Positions 32,968 through 41,162 of a stretch of DNA of 64,000 bases are shown here, one piece after another. A program made the translations under genes and the position numbers. The notes beneath the pieces are model-generated. The model was given only the letters and a program-made list of their open reading frames with translations. It did not search any database and had not been told where the DNA came from. Position 1 is the stretch's first letter. Every line of letters begins with the position of its first letter. The stretch lies in assembly GCA_039197065.1 (NCBI GenBank), contig JBCCUL010000032.1:1-64000 (forward strand). Direction: 5' to 3'. The stretch is from JANQPX01 sp039197065. Lineage in GTDB: Bacteria > Pseudomonadota > Alphaproteobacteria > Geminicoccales > Geminicoccaceae.

Positions 32968-33890
32968 CTGAAACAGAGCTTGGCCTCTGGGGCGTGCCGC
33001 TCGCCATCCTCGCGGGCGCGATCCGGGTCAGCACGCCGTTTCTTTTTGTCAGCCTCGGCGAATGCCTGACCGAGAAGAGCGGGCGCATCAATCTCGGCCT
33101 CGAAGGCACGCTGGTGATGGGTGCGATGAGCGGCTACGCCATCTCCTACCACTCAGGCTCGCCCTGGATCGGCGTGCTGTGCGCGGGCGTGGTCGGCTCG
33201 CTGTTCGGTGCCCTGCATGGTTATATCTGCAAGTTTCCGAAGGTGAACGACATCGCCGTCGGCATCGCGCTCATGCTGTTCGGCACGGGCCTCGCGTTTT
33301 TCTTCGGCAAGCCCTACATCCAGCCGACCGCCCCGATCCTCCCCTCCATCCCCTTCGGCTTCTGGTCCGACAGCCCGCAGGTTCGAGCCGCGCTCGAGGT
33401 CAACGCGCTCTTCATCATCGGCATCCTGATCGCCGTTTTCATGTGGTGGGCCTTCGCCAACACGCGCCTCGGCCTGATCGTGCGCATGACCGGCGATAGC
33501 GCCGACGCGGCGCGCGCCATGGGCTATTCGGTCGACCGCGTGCGCCTGCTCTCGACCATGGCCGGCGGTTTTTTGGCGGGCATCGGCGGGTCGTTCCTCT
33601 CGCTCTACTACCCCGGAAGCTGGAACGAAGGCCTCTCCTCCGGCCAGGGCCTGATGGCGGTCGCGCTCGTTATCTTCGCCCGCTGGAACCCGCTCTACTG
33701 CTTCCTCGCGGCGCTGCTGTTCGGCGGGGCGGGCGCCCTCGGCCCGGCCCTCCAGTCGGTCGGCGTAACCCAGGGCTACTACCTCTTCTACGCCGCCCCC
33801 TACGTCCTGACCCTCGCCATCATGATCATCACCACCTCGCCCCAGCGCAGCCTCATCGGCGCCCCGGGCGAGTTGTCCATCACGAAGTAA
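32964..33890 (+). CDS. BMP-type ABC transporter permease 2
   Basis: A 308-residue permease of the YufQ/NupQ type. It shows RVSTPFLFVSLGECLTEKSGRINLGLEGTLVMGAM, an N-terminal block typical of these proteins, and later GLIVRMTGDSADAARAMGYSVDRVRLLSTM and GLSSGQGLMAVALVIFARWNP. The start at 32964 is set by the ATGA overlap; the frame remains open far upstream, but only as a shadow of permease 1. It completes the membrane heterodimer. Confidence 0.9.
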   Translation: MTETELGLWGVPLAILAGAIRVSTPFLFVSLGECLTEKSGRINLGLEGTLVMGAMSGYAISYHSGSPWIGVLCAGVVGSLFGALHGYICKFPKVNDIAVGIALMLFGTGLAFFFGKPYIQPTAPILPSIPFGFWSDSPQVRAALEVNALFIIGILIAVFMWWAFANTRLGLIVRMTGDSADAARAMGYSVDRVRLLSTMAGGFLAGIGGSFLSLYYPGSWNEGLSSGQGLMAVALVIFARWNPLYCFLAALLFGGAGALGPALQSVGVTQGYYLFYAAPYVLTLAIMIITTSPQRSLIGAPGELSITK

Positions 33891-33909
33891 ACCGAGTGGA
33901 GGTTCCACC

Positions 33910-34911
33910 ATGAGTGGGCTTGGCGGACTGAATAAATCACCGAACGGCGTGGTCATCGGCATGGTGCAGCTGCAGCTGCCGACCGTCGTCACCAAGAAGG
34001 ATCTCGCAGATCAGTGCGAAAAAATCTGCGGGCTCGTGAAAAAGGCGCGGGACGGCATGCCGACCATGGATCTGGTGGTCTTCCCGGAATACGCCCTGCA
34101 CGGGCTATCGATGGACACCAATCCCGAGATCATGTGCAGCATGGACGGGCCGGAAGTGGCCGCGTTCAAGCAGGCCTGTATCGACAACGCCATCTGGGGC
34201 TGCTTCTCGCTGATGGAGTTCAACCCGGATGGCAATCCCTACAACTCCGGCATCATCATCGACGATCAGGGCGAGCTTCGCCTCTACTACCGAAAGCTCC
34301 ACCCCTGGGTGCCGGTCGAGCCCTGGGAGCCGGGCGATCTCGGCATTCCCGTTTGCGACGGGCCGAACGGCTCCAAGCTCGCCCTGATCATCTGCCATGA
34401 CGGCATGTTCCCGGAAATGTCGCGCGAGTGCGCCTACAAGGGTGCCGAAATCATGATCCGCACCGCAGGCTACACCGCGCCTATCCGCCATGCCTGGAAG
34501 ATCACCAACCAGGCCAATGCCTTCTGCAATTTGATGGCGACGGCGAATGTTTGCATGTGCGGCACGGACGGGACCTTCAACTCCATGGGCGAGGGCATGA
34601 TCTGCCAGTTCGACGGCACCATCCTTGCGGAAGGAGGCGGCGTGCCCGACGAGATCATCACGGCCGAAGTCCGCCCCGATCTGATCCGAGAGGCACGCGT
34701 CGAATGGGGTGTCGAGAACAACATCTACCAGCTCGGCCATCGCGGCTTCACCGCGGTCCTCGGCGGTGCCAAGGACTGCCCCTACACCTTCATGCAGGAC
34801 CTCGTCGCCGAGCAGTACACGCTGCCCTGGGAAGACGAGGTCAAGGTCACCGACGGCACGTCTTGCGGTTTCGCCACGCCGAACCGCGTTTACAAACAGC
34901 CGGCCGGCTGA
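33910..34911 (+). CDS. amiF: Formamidase
   Basis: A 333-residue nitrilase-superfamily amidase of the AmiF type, which hydrolyses formamide to formate and ammonia. The Glu-Lys-Cys triad appears in VVFPEYALHG, LYYRKLHPWVPVEPWEPGD and LIICHDGMFPEM. The length and the EPWEPGDLGIPVC block match formamidase better than the broader aliphatic amidase AmiE. It sits between transporter permease genes and biuret hydrolase, so it may act on a small amide formed during ring breakdown; that link is inference. Confidence 0.87.
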   Translation: MSGLGGLNKSPNGVVIGMVQLQLPTVVTKKDLADQCEKICGLVKKARDGMPTMDLVVFPEYALHGLSMDTNPEIMCSMDGPEVAAFKQACIDNAIWGCFSLMEFNPDGNPYNSGIIIDDQGELRLYYRKLHPWVPVEPWEPGDLGIPVCDGPNGSKLALIICHDGMFPEMSRECAYKGAEIMIRTAGYTAPIRHAWKITNQANAFCNLMATANVCMCGTDGTFNSMGEGMICQFDGTILAEGGGVPDEIITAEVRPDLIREARVEWGVENNIYQLGHRGFTAVLGGAKDCPYTFMQDLVAEQYTLPWEDEVKVTDGTSCGFATPNRVYKQPAG

Positions 34912-34938
34912 TTCTCTTGGGACTTCGACGGAGCAAAC

Positions 34939-35628
34939 ATGGCTGTAACCGAATCATACATAGAAGCCGATCCCTATCCCTGGCCCTATAACGGCGATCT
35001 GCGCCCGGACAACACGGCGCTCATCGTCATCGACATGCAGACCGATTTCTGCGGCAAGGGCGGCTATGTCGATGTCATGGGCTACGATCTTTCGCTGACC
35101 CAAGCCCCCATCGAGCCGATCAAATCCGTGCTCGCGGCCATGCGCGACGGCGGCTTTCACATCATCCACACCCGCGAGGGTCACAGGCCTGACCTGTCAG
35201 ACCTGCCGGCCAATAAACGCTGGCGCTCGCAGCAGATCGGCGCTGGGATCGGCGATCCGGGCCCGTGTGGAAAAATCCTGGTGAGGGGCGAGAAGGGCTG
35301 GGACATCATCCCCGAGCTCTATCCCGAGCCCGGCGAGCCGATCATCGACAAGCCGGGCAAGGGCAGCTTTTGCGCGACCGATCTGGACATGCTGCTCCGC
35401 CAACGCGGCATCGTCAACATCGTCTTGACCGGCATCACGACCGACGTCTGCGTCCACACCACCATGCGCGAGGCCAATGATCGCGGCTATGAGTGCCTGC
35501 TGCTCGAAGACTGCTGCGGGGCGACCGACCTCGGCAATCACCAGGCGGCGATCAAGATGGTGAAGATGCAGGGCGGTGTCTTTGGGGCGGTCGCCGCCAG
35601 CGTTGACTTGATCGAAGGCCTGTCCTGA
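34939..35628 (+). CDS. biuH: Biuret amidohydrolase (isochorismatase-like cysteine hydrolase)
   Basis: A 229-residue cysteine hydrolase predicted to convert biuret to allophanate and ammonia. It resembles the Rhizobium leguminosarum BiuH over its full length as recalled, including DPYPWPYNG near the N-terminus, VIDMQTDFCGKGGYVD, DKPGKGSFCATDL and GITTDVCVHTTMREANDRGYECLLLEDCCG. The triad is Asp32, Lys138 and Cys171, a constant four residues from Asp36/Lys142/Cys175 of BiuH. Its product feeds AtzF at 28664, and its substrate would come from the AtzD-like enzyme at 38214. Confidence 0.88.
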   Translation: MAVTESYIEADPYPWPYNGDLRPDNTALIVIDMQTDFCGKGGYVDVMGYDLSLTQAPIEPIKSVLAAMRDGGFHIIHTREGHRPDLSDLPANKRWRSQQIGAGIGDPGPCGKILVRGEKGWDIIPELYPEPGEPIIDKPGKGSFCATDLDMLLRQRGIVNIVLTGITTDVCVHTTMREANDRGYECLLLEDCCGATDLGNHQAAIKMVKMQGGVFGAVAASVDLIEGLS

Positions 35629-35630
35629 GG

Positions 35631-37196
35631 ATGAACGCCATCGGCCTCGAAACCGCCGGCCTCACCAAGCGTTTCGGCACGTTCACGGCTCTCGATGACG
35701 TCTCGATGCGCATCGCCCCCGGCAGCGTCCACGCGCTCCTCGGCGAAAACGGCGCCGGCAAATCGACGCTCGTCAAATGCATCATGGGCTACTATCAGGC
35801 GGACGCCGGCCAGGTCCTTGTAAACGGTAAGCCCGTCCGGATCACCAACCCGCGTGACGCCCATGGCGCCGGCATTGGCATGGTCTATCAGCATTTCACG
35901 CTGGTGCCGTCCATGACCGTCGCCGAAAACCTGGTGATGGCGGGGGCCGACGTGCCGGCGATCATCGATTGGAAAGCGGCCGCCAGCAACCTCGATACCT
36001 TCTTGGACGACATGCCGTTTCGCGTGCCGCTCACAAGCCGGGTCAATGACCTCTCCGCCGGTGAACGTCAGAAAACGGAGATCCTGAAACAGCTCTATCT
36101 CGACAGCCGTTTTCTGATCCTGGACGAGCCCACCTCCGTGCTCACGCCGGGCGAAGCGGATGAAATGCTCGGGCTCCTGCGTGGGATGACCGAGGCGGGC
36201 CGCCTCACCGTCCTGATAATCACCCACAAATTCCGGGAAGTGCAAGGCTATGCCGACGAGGTCACGGTGCTCCGCCGCGGCCGGCATGTCGGCGCCGGGC
36301 ATGTCAAGGATCTCGGCACCGACGACATGGCCGCGATGATGATCGGTGCCGCCGAGATCGAGGCGAGCGGCGAGCGCATCGGCGAGCCAGAGGTTGCGCC
36401 GTCCTTGGTGCTCCGTGATCTGCATGCCATCGACGACAGCGGCATGACGAGCCTCGCCATCGAGCGCATCGAAGTCCATGCTCGCGAAGTCGTCGGGATC
36501 GCGGGCATCTCCGGGAATGGTCAAAAGGAGCTGGTTGAAGTGCTCGGCGGTCAGCGGCAGCCGACCGGCGGCGAGGTGATCGTGGGCGGCGAACCTTACG
36601 GCGCCACCAGGGCCGAGGCCATGGCCCTGAAGGTCCGCTGCCTGCCTGAAGAACCGCTCCGCAACGCCTCGGTCGCTCGCATGTCCGTCGCTGAGAACTT
36701 GTCTTTTCGCACCTTCGACCACAAGAAGACGAACGGCGCCGATGGACCTCCAGCCGATGGCGCCGCCATCTGGCTCGACCTCGGCAGCATCGCCCGCCGC
36801 GCCCAACAGCTTATTGGCCGCTACGGCATCAAAACCGCCTCGAAGGACGCGCCGATCTCCACCCTTTCCGGCGGCAATGTCCAGCGCACCGTCCTCGCGC
36901 GCGAGCTCTCGGGCGACGTCAGCCTCCTGATTGTCGCCAATCCCTGTTTCGGCCTCGACTTCGCCGCCGTCGCCGAAATCCGCGCCCAGATCATGGCAGC
37001 CCGCAACCAAGGCGCCGCCGTGCTCCTGGTGAGCGAAGACCTCGACGAATTGCTGGAACTTTCCGACCGCATCCTCATCATCAGCGAAGGTCGCATCGTC
37101 CACGAAACCTTGATCGAAGACGCGAATCGCCAAACCATCGGCACCCACATGGCGGCAGCGCCGCCGGGGTCGACTTCAGAAAGCCTGAGTGCATGA
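35631..37196 (+). CDS. BMP-type ABC transporter ATP-binding protein (two ATPase domains)
   Basis: A 521-residue ATPase for the BMP transporter at 30645-33890. The first domain is intact, with GENGAGKST, LSAGERQKTEILKQL and FLILDEPTSVL. The second is degenerate, with GISGNGQKE in place of a proper Walker A and LLIVANPCFGLDF in place of Walker B, which is normal for this sugar/nucleoside class. It begins 2 bases after biuret hydrolase and overlaps the next gene by 4 bases. Confidence 0.9.
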   Translation: MNAIGLETAGLTKRFGTFTALDDVSMRIAPGSVHALLGENGAGKSTLVKCIMGYYQADAGQVLVNGKPVRITNPRDAHGAGIGMVYQHFTLVPSMTVAENLVMAGADVPAIIDWKAAASNLDTFLDDMPFRVPLTSRVNDLSAGERQKTEILKQLYLDSRFLILDEPTSVLTPGEADEMLGLLRGMTEAGRLTVLIITHKFREVQGYADEVTVLRRGRHVGAGHVKDLGTDDMAAMMIGAAEIEASGERIGEPEVAPSLVLRDLHAIDDSGMTSLAIERIEVHAREVVGIAGISGNGQKELVEVLGGQRQPTGGEVIVGGEPYGATRAEAMALKVRCLPEEPLRNASVARMSVAENLSFRTFDHKKTNGADGPPADGAAIWLDLGSIARRAQQLIGRYGIKTASKDAPISTLSGGNVQRTVLARELSGDVSLLIVANPCFGLDFAAVAEIRAQIMAARNQGAAVLLVSEDLDELLELSDRILIISEGRIVHETLIEDANRQTIGTHMAAAPPGSTSESLSA

Positions 37197-37855
37197 TCGG
37201 CGTTGACGCTCAACCTTTCATCTTCGAATTTCCGCCAGAGAAGCTGGCGCTTATCGTCATCGACATGCAGCGCGACTTCATCGAGCCTGGCGGGTTCGGC
37301 GAGAGTCTCGGCAACGACGTCAGTCGCCTGCAGGCGATCGTGCCGACGGTCGCGAGGCTGCTCGCCGGCTGTCGAAACGCGGGCATGCCGATTATCCATA
37401 CGCGGGAGTGCCACAAGCCCGATCTTTCCGATTGCCCGACCGCCAAGCGGAGTCGGGGCGACCCGGCCTTGCGCATCGGTGATCCAGGACCGATGGGACG
37501 GCTGCTGGTCAGCGGCGAGCCTGGTGCGGAGATCGTTCCCGAGCTTGCCCCGATCGAGGGAGAGACCGTGATCGACAAGCCAGGCAAGGGCGCCTTCTAC
37601 GCGACCGGTCTCAACAGGAACCTGATCGATCTCGGCATCACCCACCTCGCTTTCGCCGGCGTGACGACCGAAGTCTGCGTGCAAACCACCATGCGCGAGG
37701 CGAATGACCGCGGCTTCGACGGCCTCCTCCTCGAAGACGCGACCGAGAGCTACTTCCCCGCCTTCAAGCAGGCCACGCTCGACATGATCCGCGCCCAGGG
37801 CGCGATCGTCGGCTGGACCGCGACCACCGATCACTTCCTGGAGGCCCTTTCATGA
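37193..37855 (+). CDS. Isochorismatase-like cysteine hydrolase, second copy
   Basis: A 220-residue relative of biuret hydrolase with VIDMQRDFIEPGGFGE, the lysine in VIDKPGKGAFYATGL and the nucleophile cysteine in GVTTEVCVQTTMREANDRGFDGLLLED. It lacks the DPYPWPYNG N-terminus of BiuH. It could act on carboxybiuret, ureidomalonate-like or other carbamoylated amides. Overlaps on both sides (ATGA with the ATPase and the cupin gene) put it firmly in the operon. Its substrate is unknown. Confidence 0.85.
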   Translation: MIGVDAQPFIFEFPPEKLALIVIDMQRDFIEPGGFGESLGNDVSRLQAIVPTVARLLAGCRNAGMPIIHTRECHKPDLSDCPTAKRSRGDPALRIGDPGPMGRLLVSGEPGAEIVPELAPIEGETVIDKPGKGAFYATGLNRNLIDLGITHLAFAGVTTEVCVQTTMREANDRGFDGLLLEDATESYFPAFKQATLDMIRAQGAIVGWTATTDHFLEALS

Positions 37856-38214
37856 TGCAAACAGAGCTGCGCACCCTTACCCTCGGCCTCATCCCCAATG
37901 GCTGGCAGGGTCTGGCCTTCAAACCTTTCCGTGAAGGCATCCAAATCCACCGCCTCTACGGCGAGGGGCGGGAAGGTCCCGCCGCCGCGATCCTCAAATA
38001 TGAGCCAGGCGGGATGGCCCCCCTGCATGAGCACACCGGCTACGAGCACATCCTGATGCTGGACGGCAGCCAGGAGGACGAGCAGGGCAGCTATGGCCCC
38101 GGCGCCTTCGTCGTGAACCCGCCAGGCTCGCGCCACTCTGTTCTGAGCCGGGAAGGCTGCACCGCCCTCCTGATCTGGGAACGACCAGTGCGCTTCATCG
38201 ATGGCGCCGGTTGA
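37852..38214 (+). CDS. Small cupin-domain protein
   Basis: A 120-residue single-domain cupin. GMAPLHEHTGYEHILMLDG carries the first metal motif (HEH and a later Glu/His) and GPGAFVVNPPGSRHSV the second. It resembles ChrR-type cupins without the anti-sigma domain. It overlaps the cysteine hydrolase and cyanuric acid hydrolase genes, so it is expressed with them. It might be a metal-dependent decarboxylase or isomerase on a pathway intermediate, or a sensor; no function can be fixed. Confidence 0.75.
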   Translation: MMQTELRTLTLGLIPNGWQGLAFKPFREGIQIHRLYGEGREGPAAAILKYEPGGMAPLHEHTGYEHILMLDGSQEDEQGSYGPGAFVVNPPGSRHSVLSREGCTALLIWERPVRFIDGAG

Positions 38215-39320
38215 TGCGTCAAGCCTTCGTCCATCACATCGTCACCGCAGGACCGGATGACGTCAGCGGTCTGATCCAGCGCATTGAAGCGGGCGAGATC
38301 GAACCCGCGGCGATCAAGGCGATCCTCGGTAAGACCGAGGGCAATGGCTGTGTCAACGATTTCACCCGCGGCTATGCCGTTCAGTCCCTGCGCACAGCAC
38401 TTTCGAAATGGCTGGACAGTGCCGGGTTGGACCGAATCGCTAAGGTGATGTCCGGCGGCACAGAGGGCGGTCTGTCTCCTCACATCCTCGTTTTTGAGGC
38501 GCGCGAGAACGGCAATCCACCGGCCGATGACGACCGGAAAATGGCGCTTGCCCTCGCCGTCGCACAAACCGTGCCCATGCGCCCGGAAATGATTGGCAGG
38601 CGTGCGCAAGCGCTCGCTGTTGCCGATGCGGTGCGCGCTGCGATGACGGAAGCGTGCGTTGATGGACCTGAAAACGTTCATTACGTCCAGATAAAATGCC
38701 CGCTGCTGACAGCCGCCCGCATCGACGAAGCGGCGGCCCGTGGCGAGACCGTGGCGACCACCGACACCCTAAAGTCCATGGGCCTATCACGCGGTGCATC
38801 GGCCCTCGGTGTCGCCGTGGCTCTTGGCGAGGTCGACCCTGATGCCGTCACCGATGAAGCCATCGCCGAGGATATGTCGCTCCACTCATCACGCGCCAGT
38901 TGCTCCGCCGGTGTCGAGCTGATGCAGAACGAAATCCTGTTGCTTGGCAATAGCTTAAGCTGGTCTGGCGATCTCGTGATCGGCCACGATGTCATGGCCG
39001 ACGCGATCGACAGCCACGCCATCTACCGGACGCTCGAGACGGTCGGTCTCACCGCCAATCGCCAGCTCGACGACGAGCAACGCACAAGCTTGAAAGCTGT
39101 CCTCGCCAAGGCCGAAGCCGACCCGACCGGCGCCATCCGCCTTGCTCGCCACACCATGCTCGACGATAGCGACATCGCCTCAACCCGCCACGCCCGCGCC
39201 CTGGTCGGCGGCGTCCTCGCCGGCATCGTCGGCCACACCGACCTCTTCATCTCCGGAGGTGCCGAACATCAGGGACCACAAGGTGGAGGTCCGGTTGCTG
39301 TAATAAGAAGTTTGGACTGA
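38214..39320 (+). CDS. atzD: Cyanuric acid amidohydrolase / barbiturase family enzyme
   Basis: A 368-residue ring-opening amidohydrolase. The family has a three-fold repeat with Ser-Lys pairs. Here they are Lys40 (GKTEGNG) with Ser80 (MSGGTEG), Lys161 (QIKCPLL) with a serine in SSRASCSAG near 229, and a lysine near 299 with Ser347 (FISGGAEHQGP). The closing AEHQGPQGGGPVAVI is diagnostic. It would open cyanuric acid to carboxybiuret, which decarboxylates to biuret. Barbiturase is the alternative; the neighbouring biuret hydrolase and allophanate hydrolase favour cyanuric acid. The ATG at 38214 shares a base with the cupin stop. Confidence 0.85.
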   Translation: MRQAFVHHIVTAGPDDVSGLIQRIEAGEIEPAAIKAILGKTEGNGCVNDFTRGYAVQSLRTALSKWLDSAGLDRIAKVMSGGTEGGLSPHILVFEARENGNPPADDDRKMALALAVAQTVPMRPEMIGRRAQALAVADAVRAAMTEACVDGPENVHYVQIKCPLLTAARIDEAAARGETVATTDTLKSMGLSRGASALGVAVALGEVDPDAVTDEAIAEDMSLHSSRASCSAGVELMQNEILLLGNSLSWSGDLVIGHDVMADAIDSHAIYRTLETVGLTANRQLDDEQRTSLKAVLAKAEADPTGAIRLARHTMLDDSDIASTRHARALVGGVLAGIVGHTDLFISGGAEHQGPQGGGPVAVIRSLD

Positions 39321-39439
39321 TCAATGATTGGCTTCTTGTGCCAAGCAATTCCTCTATCAACTTGAAACAGCGACACCTGCTGCATCCGATGATCCTCTGA
39401 TCACAAGTGCACAGAGACTGTCATATTCCCCAGTTTGAA

Positions 39440-39485
39440 CCTGCTCAGCAGGCTCTTCTCACACCCTGCTTTCTATAGAAAGCAG
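39440..39485. other. Two inverted repeats between atzD and tRNA-Ser
   Basis: CCTGCT-C-AGCAGG (39440-39452) and CTGCTTTC-TATA-GAAAGCAG (39466-39485) lie between the end of the rightward operon and the leftward tRNA gene. Either could help terminate either transcript, but no clear T-run follows the stems. Confidence 0.4.
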
Positions 39486-39524
39486 AAAGAAAGACTTAAA
39501 CATCAAGTTGTTAGATGAAGTCTA

Positions 39525-39614
39525 TGGCGGAGGGAGAGGGATTCGAACCCTCGGTACAGTTGCCTGTACAACGGTTTTCGAGACCGCCCCATTCAACCAC
39601 TCTGGCACCCCTCC
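39525..39614 (-). tRNA. tRNA-Ser (anticodon CGA)
   Basis: Ninety bases including an encoded CCA. The 5' GGAGGGG acceptor strand pairs with TCCCTCC (one G-T), with discriminator G. The anticodon loop CTCGAAA between GCGGT and ACCGT gives CGA, reading UCG. The T-arm contains GGTTCGAATCC. A long variable arm (GTACAGGCAACTGTAC) marks it as a class II serine tRNA. Confidence 0.95.
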
Positions 39615-39759
39615 GCAGGGCGAGGCTTTCTTTGGCAACGAATTACATTGCGCGAATGGGTCTGACAAGGGGCGCTGGGTGAGATGGTGCTTGCGATCGG
39701 GCTTGCTTCTCACTAGATCGATAGGGCATTGAAGCTGCCTGAAAGGTCCCGTTTCCGCC

Positions 39760-41160
39760 ATGACCATGCGCTATATCAGCACCCGAGGCCGGGTGCCGCC
39801 GGCCTCGTTCGAGGAGGTGTTGTTCGCAGGGCTTGCCGCAGATGGCGGTTTGTTTGTTCCCGAATCGTGGCCTGCGCTTGATCGGGACCGCCTCGCGGCG
39901 CTCCAATCCGCCTCTTACCAGGAAGTCGCGGCCTTCGTTCTCGAGCCTTTCGTCGGCGACGATCTGACGACGGATGACTTCCGCCGCATGATCGATGACG
40001 CCTACGGCACCTTCAGCCACCAGGCGATAGCACCCGTCAAGCAACTCGCCGCTGGCGAGTGGGTGATGGAGCTGTTTCATGGGCCGACCCTGGCGTTCAA
40101 GGATGTAGCGCTGCAGCTTCTGGGAAGGCTGTTCGAGCATTTTCTGGCCCGGCGCGAGCGTGCGATCACCATCGTCGGCGCGACCTCCGGCGACACCGGC
40201 TCGGCGGCGATCGCGGCGACTGCGGGCAGGGAGCGCATGCGGACCGTCATCCTCCATCCGAAGGATCGCGTTTCCGAGGTTCAGCGTCGCCAGATGACCA
40301 CGGCTGACGCTGCTAATATCCACAACGTCGCTATCGAGGGCAGCTTCGACGACTGCCAGGCGCTGGTCAAAGCGATGTTCAATGACCGGGGTTTTCGCGA
40401 GCGTCACAGCCTGGCTGCGATCAACTCGATCAACTGGTGCCGGATCATGGCGCAGATCGTCTACTATGTGACGGCGTCTCTTGCGCTTGGCGGCCCCTGG
40501 CGAAGGGTGAGCTTCAGCGTGCCCAGCGGCAATTTCGGCGATGTCTACGCTGGCTACGCCGCAGCCAAGATGGGGCTGCCGATCGATCAGTTGATCGTCG
40601 CCACCAATCGGAACGACATTCTTGCGCGCTTCTTCTCGACCGGCAGCTACCAGGCAGGTTCGGTCAAGCCGACCATCAGCCCGAGCATGGACATTCAGGT
40701 CGCCAGCAATTTCGAACGCCTGCTGTTCGATCTGGTCGGCCGCGACGGCGATCGCGTCAACGGGTTGATGGCAGAGTTTGCCGAAGAGAAGGCTTTCAGT
40801 CTCGATGGCGAAGCGTTCGCCAAAGCCAGTGAGCTGTTCTCGTCCTGCCGCGTTGACGAGGAGGAGACGCTTTCGACGATGCGCGAGATGTCCGAAGCGA
40901 CCGGTGAGACGCTCGATCCGCATACGGCTGTCGGGCTGCATGCCACAAAGGCGTCGGGGACGATCACCGAAGCACCGATGATCACGCTGGCAACAGCGCA
41001 TCCCGCGAAGTTTCCTGATGCCGTCGAGCGCGCCATCGGCAGAACGCCGGCTCTTCCGCCTCATCTTCAGGACCTGATGACCAGGTCTGAGCGCCTCACC
41101 GACCTACCCAACGATCTCCACGCAATACAGTCTCACATCGACCGATTGGCCAGCCTCTGA
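39760..41160 (+). CDS. thrC: Threonine synthase
   Basis: PLP enzyme that makes threonine from O-phosphohomoserine. The 466-residue protein is of the longer bacterial/fungal type, with MRYISTRG at the start, GPTLAFKDVALQLLG carrying the PLP lysine, IVGATSGDTGSAAIAA and the phosphate-binding SGNFGDVYAGYAA block. Two codons separate alternative ATGs at 39760 and 39766. It is followed 2 bases later by an M16 protease gene, a pairing common in alphaproteobacteria. Confidence 0.95.
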   Translation: MTMRYISTRGRVPPASFEEVLFAGLAADGGLFVPESWPALDRDRLAALQSASYQEVAAFVLEPFVGDDLTTDDFRRMIDDAYGTFSHQAIAPVKQLAAGEWVMELFHGPTLAFKDVALQLLGRLFEHFLARRERAITIVGATSGDTGSAAIAATAGRERMRTVILHPKDRVSEVQRRQMTTADAANIHNVAIEGSFDDCQALVKAMFNDRGFRERHSLAAINSINWCRIMAQIVYYVTASLALGGPWRRVSFSVPSGNFGDVYAGYAAAKMGLPIDQLIVATNRNDILARFFSTGSYQAGSVKPTISPSMDIQVASNFERLLFDLVGRDGDRVNGLMAEFAEEKAFSLDGEAFAKASELFSSCRVDEEETLSTMREMSEATGETLDPHTAVGLHATKASGTITEAPMITLATAHPAKFPDAVERAIGRTPALPPHLQDLMTRSERLTDLPNDLHAIQSHIDRLASL

Positions 41161-41162
41161 TC

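Noticed and set aside
35538..37148. 536-codon open frame opposite the BMP ATPase gene
   Set aside because: Antisense shadow of a well-supported ATPase gene with both domains conserved.
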